Below, piece by piece: positions 58,101-64,000 of a stretch of 64,000 bases of DNA. The number at the start of each line of letters is the position of its first letter. Position 1 is the stretch's first letter. A program made the translations under genes and the position numbers. Under the pieces are notes generated by a model. It made no database searches and was not told the origin of the DNA. It worked only from the letters and a program-made list of their open reading frames with translations. Source of the DNA: Eustoma russellianum (taxonomy: Eukaryota > Streptophyta > Magnoliopsida > Gentianales > Gentianaceae); assembly GCA_036186865.1 (NCBI GenBank), contig AP025066.1, positions 16,464,516 through 16,528,515 on the forward strand, given 5' to 3'.

Positions 58101-58793
58101 CGTAGTAGACGTTCGCTTCCCACGGAGAAAAGCAGAGTCCATGGCTATTATATTCTGTTCTATTCTGTCCTGCATATCCTCATACTGCATTGCATTGCAT
58201 TCCATGAACCTCAGCTCGTAGAAGGTAAGGGATTGTCTGTTATAATTAGAGACCAAGTCATGGTACGGAATGGTATGTTATAGTTTTGATGGGAAGTATC
58301 ACCATAGAGCTTGATCCGAAAGGTATGAAATTTTACTTAAATTTTTACATTTGTGGGTTTAAGGTCTTATTTATTGTTCTGATATGTTTCAGTAGATCAC
58401 GTGATACTTGTTGGATGATTTTATCACTCACTTTTTCTTTATTATTTTTCAGAGCCCGAGGAGCCCGAGATAGAGTACTATGAGGACGAGCCGCAGATCC
58501 CTTATCCACAAGAGATGCTGGCGACTAGGTCTTTGACATTTTGTTACTGTATTGTGGACTATTTAGAATTCTTTGGGACTTTATTTCGTGGTCTGTATTA
58601 TGTATGACGCTATGGACATTGGATGTTGAATGTTTTAATTCTGCCCGTTTATTACCATTATTAGATGTTTTCATCAGTAGTCCATGGCGTAATCATGGAA
58701 TAGCACTAGTATCACATCGATGCCTTTTACTTTCCTCAGCGAAGTATGGCAGGTGCACCGTACGTGGGCATAGCCCGGGTGCGTGGCGCTACA
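55144..58793 (+). mobile_element. solo (or truncated) gypsy LTR, plus strand, nested
   Basis: About 3.65 kb, from TGTTGTTATACCC (cf. TGTTGTACCCC in Tekay-2) to ...GTGGCGCTACA. No gag-pol accompanies it. The surrounding minus-strand LTR resumes at 58794, so it is most simply a solo LTR left after recombination. The 5 bp next to each end (TACCA and TATTC) do not match, so the left edge or the solo status is uncertain. Confidence 0.6.
57861..58045 (+). repeat. hairpin repeat in the nested LTR, 3 units
   Basis: ~63 bp units. The third has a perfect CCGGTT/AACCGG stem with a 13 nt loop, the second has one G-T pair, and the first is decayed. Each is followed by 'agacc...gaggt.tatg'. Confidence 0.65.
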
Positions 58794-59168
58794 TATTCTG
58801 CTCTTAAATCACAAAAAATCATGTTTTTCAAAATTGTTTTTCCCCTCTTTCAGCAACAAAAACCCTAGTTTCGGTTAGTTCATTTTTCTTTCGATTCAAT
58901 TCATCTTCTTCCATAATTGATCATCAATTTTATACCATCTCTGTCCAGCCCACATTCAATTCGGCTAACACGCCATTTTGCACAAAAACAAAATCCAAAA
59001 AACACATATTTCATCATATAATCATCATACATATACAATTAGGAATCATGCTTCATAACTATACATGTATATGGTCACCATGGCAACTGCCTTAGGCACC
59101 GACATTCTCCCCCCACCCGACGGCCAAATGCATCAAAATCCACCAAGATCATTTCATCTTTATACATA
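58794..59168 (-). repeat. 3' LTR of the fourth gypsy element, segment 2
   Basis: AT-rich middle of the LTR, similar in character to 31440-31700 of the third gypsy LTR. It ends in the left copy of the MULE target duplication. Confidence 0.55.
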
Positions 59169-60247
59169 GGGTTAGTCACCTTTTGCCTCCTGTAGTATAC
59201 ATAATTAACCCTTTGCCCACCTGAGGTTTGAAATCACACCCTTAACCCCCCCTGAACTATTGGACTGATTTGGACAATGCCATTTCAGGCAAAATTTCGC
59301 CGGAAAAGAGTGACATGGCAATTGCCCATGCCACGTGTTGTAAACAAATGCCACGTGGAGTCAAAAATATTCTTCATCTTCTTCTCTCACACATTCTCGT
59401 TCTGTCTTTTTTCTTCATTGCCAGCATTCAAATTTCAATCTTCCAAATCAAAAGGGAAACTTCAGAATATCGCCTACTCAGTGGTATAAACTCAGAATTT
59501 GGCAATGAAGACATGTCAAGTATCCGTTATATGAATTCAGGTTTTACATTCTGAATCTCTCATACAAATTTAACATGATATCTTCATGCCATTCTCAGAG
59601 GTTAATGTTTACATTTCAAACAGATGTCATCAGAGTAGAAGAGTAATAGATACAGCCAGGAACAATATAGTTCTCAGTTCAGTATTTTGGATTCAATTTA
59701 CCATGTAATGGCACCAAAAAGAAGAAAAAGATTATCTGCCCCAAGCAACTCCCATAGAAACGCAAGAAAAGAAGACAAGTTACCAAGAACTTTTCTGATC
59801 ACACAACCAAAAGGTGTTAAAGAAATAAAAATTAATAATGCCAATAACAACTTTGATGGGGGGAGAAGGCAAAAGTTAAAATATCATTGTAACCAAAATT
59901 TGTAAGAACTGAAAGACTGATTTGGAAGATTGAAATTTGAATGCTGGCAATGAAGGAAAAAAGAAATAAGTTGTGGAGCGCGGAGACAGAATGAGAATAG
60001 GCGGGAGAAGAAGATGAAGAATATTTTTCACTCCACGTGGCATTTTTGAATCCACATGGCAATTGTTTGCAACATGTGGCATGGGCAATTGCCATGTCAC
60101 TCTTTTCCGGCGAAATTTTGCCTGAAATGGCATTGTCCAAATCAGTGCAATAGTTCAGGGGGTTAAGGGTGCGATTTCAAATCTCAGGGGAGCAAGGGTT
60201 AATTACGTATACTATAGCAAGGCAAAAGGTGATTACCCTTATACATA
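59160..60247. mobile_element. non-autonomous Mutator-like element (MULE) with 9 bp target duplication
   Basis: The element spans 59169-60238 (1,070 bp), with TTATACATA duplicated at 59160-59168 and 60239-60247. Long terminal inverted repeats: 59169-59450 and 59919-60238, about 85-90% identical by eye, starting GGGTTAGTCACC and GGGTAATCACC. Long TIRs plus a 9 bp duplication define the Mutator superfamily. No transposase. The 468 bp interior has one short ORF (59708-59905) coding a basic peptide MAPKRRKRLSAPSN..., possibly a captured fragment. Left TIR G-boxes (CACGTG) lie at ~59333 and ~59352. Confidence 0.92.
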
Positions 60248-60768
60248 TACAAGTAATCGATACATACATACAACACATACATACGCATAATCATCCATCT
60301 ATGCAATCACAAATATGAACATGCATGATACGGTTTTCATACAAAAATAGCATCATAACATTGGAAAAATATAGCAAATATAGCAAGGGTACTTGCCTCT
60401 AGCTTTGATTATACGATACACACGAAAAATCGGGATGACAACGGGCAAAGTTTGGCTGCTTCTTGCTCCCTAAAGCTGGCTGTCGACTTGGATATTTGGG
60501 AGATGGTGGCTGCCGATTGTTTTTGTGGAACGGGGTGGAGTTTGTGTTGTGATGGTGTATGTATAAGTGTAGGATGATAGGATTTCAAGTAGTTGATTCC
60601 TAGTCACCTTAGGTTATTTTCTTTTAATTATAACTCTATCTTTTCTTATTTTTGTCCTAATCTACCTAGGATGCTAGAATTTAGGCTTTATTTTTTTTCT
60701 ATTGCTGACTGTACATACATACATATTACATATATTCACATATATTAATTAAAATGAAGGTTATAACA
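60239..60768 (-). repeat. 3' LTR of the fourth gypsy element, segment 3 (U3)
   Basis: Ends TTATAACA at 60768 followed by the polypurine tract (minus strand AAGGGGAGGAA). It contains a CA/TA-rich patch near 60710-60750. Confidence 0.7.
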
Positions 60769-60873
60769 TTCCTCCCCTTACAAAAAGTTTTGTCCCCGAA
60801 ACTTACGTACCTAGTCAATCAGATGCGGGTATTTCTTTTGAATCTCCTCCTTGAGCTCCATAGTTGCTTCATT

Positions 60874-62170
60874 TTATGTGTGATTCGACCAACTGACTTT
60901 GACATACGGAATCACTCTCCTCCTTAGAATTTGATCCTCACGATCAACAATACGAACCGTCATCTGCTTGTAAGTCGTGTCTCTTCTTACCTTCAATAGT
61001 CGAGCCTTCAATATATGACTTGGATCAGACATGTAACGTCGTAGATGCGATACGTGGAAAACATTATGCACTTGCGACAACGATGGAGGCAACACTAGTC
61101 GATAGGCTAATGTTTCAACTCTCTCGAGCACCTCGCATGGTCCAATGTACTTCGGACTCAATTTACCTTTCTCGCCGAACCGCATCACACCTTTTGTTGG
61201 GGAAAACCTCAAATACACCTTTTCACCCACGGCGAACTTTAACGGCCTCATTTTAGAATCCACCCAACTTTTACTGCGATCTTGGGCTTGAGCCTATCTC
61301 GGAATCTTGACCTTGTCAAGCGTTTGCTCCACTAACTCGGGTCCAGTATTCATCTTCTCCCCAATCTCATACCGATACAACGGTGATCGGCACTTTCTCC
61401 CATACAAAGCTTCAAAGGGCGCCATTCCAATCGCATTATAATGACGTACGAAAACTCCATCAAATTCATCATATTTTCCCAATTCCCTTTGAAGTCTAAC
61501 GCGCAAGCCCTAAGCATGTCCTCAAGAGTCTGAATAATCCTTTATGATTGACCATCTGTTTGGGATGAAATGCGGTACTCAAACTCAACTCGCTCCATGA
61601 CTTGCTGATATGCCATCCAAAATCTTGATGTAAATTTGGGATCTCTGTCTAATACAATACTTACCGGCACACCATGTAGACAGACAATGTTATCAACATA
61701 TAAAGTCACCAACTTCTCCATTGTTGCTTCACTCGATACTGGTATGTAGTGTTTAGACTTCATCAAACTATCTACGTCACTCATATTACATCAATTGTCG
61801 TTTCTCATCTGACGGAGCCCTGCAAAAAAATACATCATAATGCGCTCCCATTTCTTCCCAGAATCTCCAACGACTGTAAGTATCCTCAGGGGCGTTGATG
61901 TTCGGCTTTAACTTGCTGACAAAACAAACGTTGGGCGACAAACTCAATGATTTCACGCTCAATTCCGTACCAAAACAATTTTTCTTTAAGCCTTGGTACA
62001 TCTTAGTTATCCCTGGATGTATATATAGGCGTGTGTTATTCGCCTCTTTTAGTAACTCTTTCTTCAATGCTTCATTATTCGGTACTCACAGTGACCCCTA
62101 AAACCATAAACTACCATCGTCGGATACTTAGAACCCTTCAACTAGCTCCTTTTGAAGTCTATCTCAGATG
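60874..62170 (-). pseudogene. int: integrase with chromodomain, fourth gypsy element
   Basis: Chromodomain end and GPY/F segment in one frame (61263-60874: SPKYIGPCEVLERVE, HNVFHVSHLRRYM, VKVSW). The catalytic-core end lies at 61506-61294 and 61784-61542 (VSIVLDRDPKFTSRFW) and the zinc region at 62067-61786 (NNTRLYIHPGITKMY). Stops and frameshifts separate every piece. The N-terminal catalytic Asp segment is hard to read. Confidence 0.82.
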
Positions 62171-62199
62171 CTACACAAATTCTCATCGTCCTTCTGGGC

Positions 62200-63378
62200 C
62201 TCTTTCAAACTATCCATCAAGGTCGGTGTGATCATCAATGCTGCCAAAACATTCGCCGTCGGATCAACTAAATCAAGATCGAGCTCCGCTATCTCTCTTT
62301 CCAGTGGAGTTTGTCTCGAGTGGCTTGACGTTCGGCTCATTGTATCAACCAGTCTATTCGCTTTACTCGGATGGTCAAATCATAGTCTTTGATAAGCTCC
62401 AACCATAGTCTCTGCCTCATATTTAATTCCTTCTGTGTGAGCAATTACTTGAGGCTCTTATCGTAGGTGAAGTCTTCGCTTTTCTCACCATATAGATAAT
62501 GCCTCCAAATATTCAGTGCAAATACCATTGCGGCAAGCTCTAACTCGTGAGTGGGATAATTTTTCTCATAAGGCTTTAATTGCCTTGATGCATAGGCAAT
62601 AACTCATTCTCCTTGCATTAGGATGCATCCTGCAATTAAAGGGTTAGGCCACAGTTTATATGTATAGTCACAATTCATGAATCATAATACATACACCTAG
62701 GCCGGTTTTTGAAGCATTGAGTATGTGACAGCCCCTTTAGTACCGGAGGGTTGTGCTAATACCGATGTGCTGGCCAGTCTCCTTTTGAGCTCATCAAAGT
62801 TCTTCTCACGTTCAGTGGTCCACTCGAACTTGGTCTTCTTTTGCGTTAGGAGACTTAGTGGAACTGTGTTCTCGAGAATCCTTCCATGAACTGTCGGTAG
62901 TATCCTGCTAGGCCCAGAAAACTTCTTACCTCTGTCACATTTGTCGGTGTCGGCCTTTCAGTGATAGCCTCAAACTTCTTGTGGTCCACTACAATACCAT
63001 CTTCCGATATCACATGTCCTAAGAAGGTCACACTTTGGAGCCAGAACTCGGACTTGCTGAACTTGGCGTACCACTTTTTCTTTCTCAGGATCTCCAACAT
63101 CTCTCGTAAATGTTCAGCATGTATCACTTCATCCGGTGAGTATACAAAGATATCATTGATGAACACCACTACGAACCGGTCTAACTGATCTCTGAATTCG
63201 GTGTTCATCAAGTCCATGAATGTGGCAGGTGCATTCGTCAATCCGAAAGGCATCACGAGAAACTCGTAGTGCCCATACATTGTGCGAAACGCTGTTTTCT
63301 CAATGTCGTCATCCTTGATCCTCAGTTGGTGATACCGTGAACAAAGATCAATCTTTGTGAACACTTTAGCGCCCTGGA
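62200..63378 (-). pseudogene. pol: reverse transcriptase palm and RNase H, fourth gypsy element
   Basis: RT starts GAKVFTKIDL at ~63375, directly after a splice-acceptor-like CCAG, and continues MYGHYEFLVMPFGLTNAPATF. The catalytic box is FINDIFVYS: the first Asp is replaced by Asn. FLGLAGYYRQF follows. RNase H is fragmentary (62200-62850), with an insertion-like 60 bp block at ~62630-62710. Confidence 0.82.
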
Positions 63379-63441
63379 CACTATTGCTTTACACTAATGT
63401 CGATAGTTAAATTATGAATAACTTGATAAAATGAAATAAGA
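63379..63441 (-). other. relic of intron 2 joined to a deleted RT finger region
   Basis: On the minus strand the RT frame runs to GAPVLF (~63447), then AT-rich non-coding sequence leads to GTCCAG|GGCGCTAAAGTG. The ~110 nt of RT normally between GAPVLF and DDLFDQL, and the intron donor, are missing. Confidence 0.6.
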
Positions 63442-64000
63442 CTGGTGCTCCCCAAGATGAAACACTGGGTCTTATAAACTTTATGTCCAGTAGTTCTTGT
63501 AATTGCACATTGAGCTCCTTTAGCTCGGTTGGGGCCATCCTGTATGGCGCTTTGGAGATCGGCTCAGCTCCAGACATCATGTTAATCTCGAATTCCATTT
63601 TCTTGTTTGGTGGCAATCCTGGCAGATCATCAGAGAAGACGTCTTTATATTCCTTGAACACTGGAATATCATTAATTGATGGCGTCTCTAACTCAGTATT
63701 TCTGGCATACACAAAGAATCCTTCGTCTCCTTTCCTTATCATTTTGTGGGCTCATGCTGCGGTCAGATAGATATTTCGGGGTAGCTTCTTTACTTGGTGT
63801 TCCCCTGAAACGTGTATTTGGCTTGCGTCGGATCTTTGAATACCACTTGCTTCTTTTGGCAGTCGATATGAGTTTGGCAGTGTGCCAACCAATCCATTCC
63901 CAAGATTACGTCAAAATCACTCATCTGGATTAGTATTAGGGAAGCATCAAGCACACGATCCTCGAACTCCAGCCTGCAGTGGCTGTATAGATATGGAAAG
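63442..64000 (-). pseudogene. pol: aspartic protease C-terminal part and RT start, fourth gypsy element
   Basis: From the window edge: a protease segment with 'GMDWLAHCQTHIDCQ' (~63890), then after a stop the PR-RT linker (KEYKDVFSDDLPGLPP) and RT beginning YRMAPTELKEL and FIRPSVSSWGAPVLF. The catalytic DSG lies beyond 64000. Intact Trp in 'SSWGAPVLF', unlike Tekay-1. Confidence 0.8.

Larger units (their letters stand above)
53934..64000 (-). mobile_element. fourth gypsy element (Del/Tekay-like), 3' part, with nested insertions
   Basis: Minus strand. The left LTR is in three pieces (53934-~55143, 58794-59168, 60239-60768). The polypurine tract is at 60769-60778, then integrase, RNase H, RT and protease run leftward in coding order from beyond 64000. 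The upstream gag and 5' LTR are outside the window. Confidence 0.75.

Noticed and set aside
59270..59554. 94-residue ORF in the MULE left TIR
   Set aside because: The same peptide arises from the other TIR on the opposite strand; it reflects the inverted repeat rather than a gene.

Overview
This window is plant nuclear DNA, probably from a large-genome flowering plant and most likely a eudicot. It is almost entirely layered retrotransposons. The evidence is Ty1-copia SIRE/Maximus-type gag and LTRs, Ty3-gypsy chromoviruses of the Del/Tekay type with ~4 kb LTRs and a chromodomain after integrase, L1-type LINEs carrying RNase H, a Mutator-type DNA element, and TATA/GT-AG gene structure. I cannot name the species. 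Almost every transposon ORF is broken. The one region that looks like a host gene is a small two-exon gene at 51655-52355 for a secreted, twelve-cysteine, apparently two-domain knottin peptide.

Layout. 1-3122: 5' end of a minus-strand SIRE-like copia element (gag, primer-binding site, LTR). 3123-4174: unassigned AT-rich DNA with a ~104 bp tandem repeat full of GATCGATC. 4175-29484: a plus-strand SIRE-like element (truncated 5' LTR, gag, 3' LTR) that received two gypsy elements. The first, Tekay-1 (minus strand, 6739-19713), is structurally complete with an AGGAT target duplication. The second, Tekay-2 (plus strand, ~19996-27660), has lost its 5' half and is fused to copia gag. 29485-32261: the 5' part of a third, minus-strand gypsy element (gag remnant, PBS, LTR).

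32262-50783: four LINEs. LINE-1 (+) and LINE-2 (-) meet tail-to-tail and both lack their 3' ends. LINE-3 (-) and LINE-4 (+) are near full length and stand head-to-head. Nearly every LINE end abuts a (CA/TA)n microsatellite. 50784-53933: the low-repeat island with the knottin gene, local tandem duplications and an orphan LINE 3' tail. 53934-64000: a fourth gypsy element (minus) running off the window. Its left LTR is interrupted by an opposite-strand gypsy LTR (~55144-58793) and a 1.07 kb MULE (59169-60238) with a perfect 9 bp target duplication. Its pol genes follow at 60874-64000.

How the parts work. Each LTR element would supply gag, protease, reverse transcriptase, RNase H and integrase. 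The LINEs would supply a nucleic-acid-binding ORF1 and an endonuclease-RT-RNase H ORF2. Most copies carry stops, frameshifts or active-site changes and are relics. The most interesting signals are (i) the double-knottin gene, (ii) two spliceosomal introns at identical positions in the gag-pol of Tekay-1 and Tekay-2, (iii) tandem hairpin arrays inside the gypsy LTRs whose stems covary while an 11 nt loop length is kept, and (iv) the LINE-microsatellite association with a conserved ORF1/ORF2 stop-start overlap. All calls come from reading the sequence; no database or program was run.
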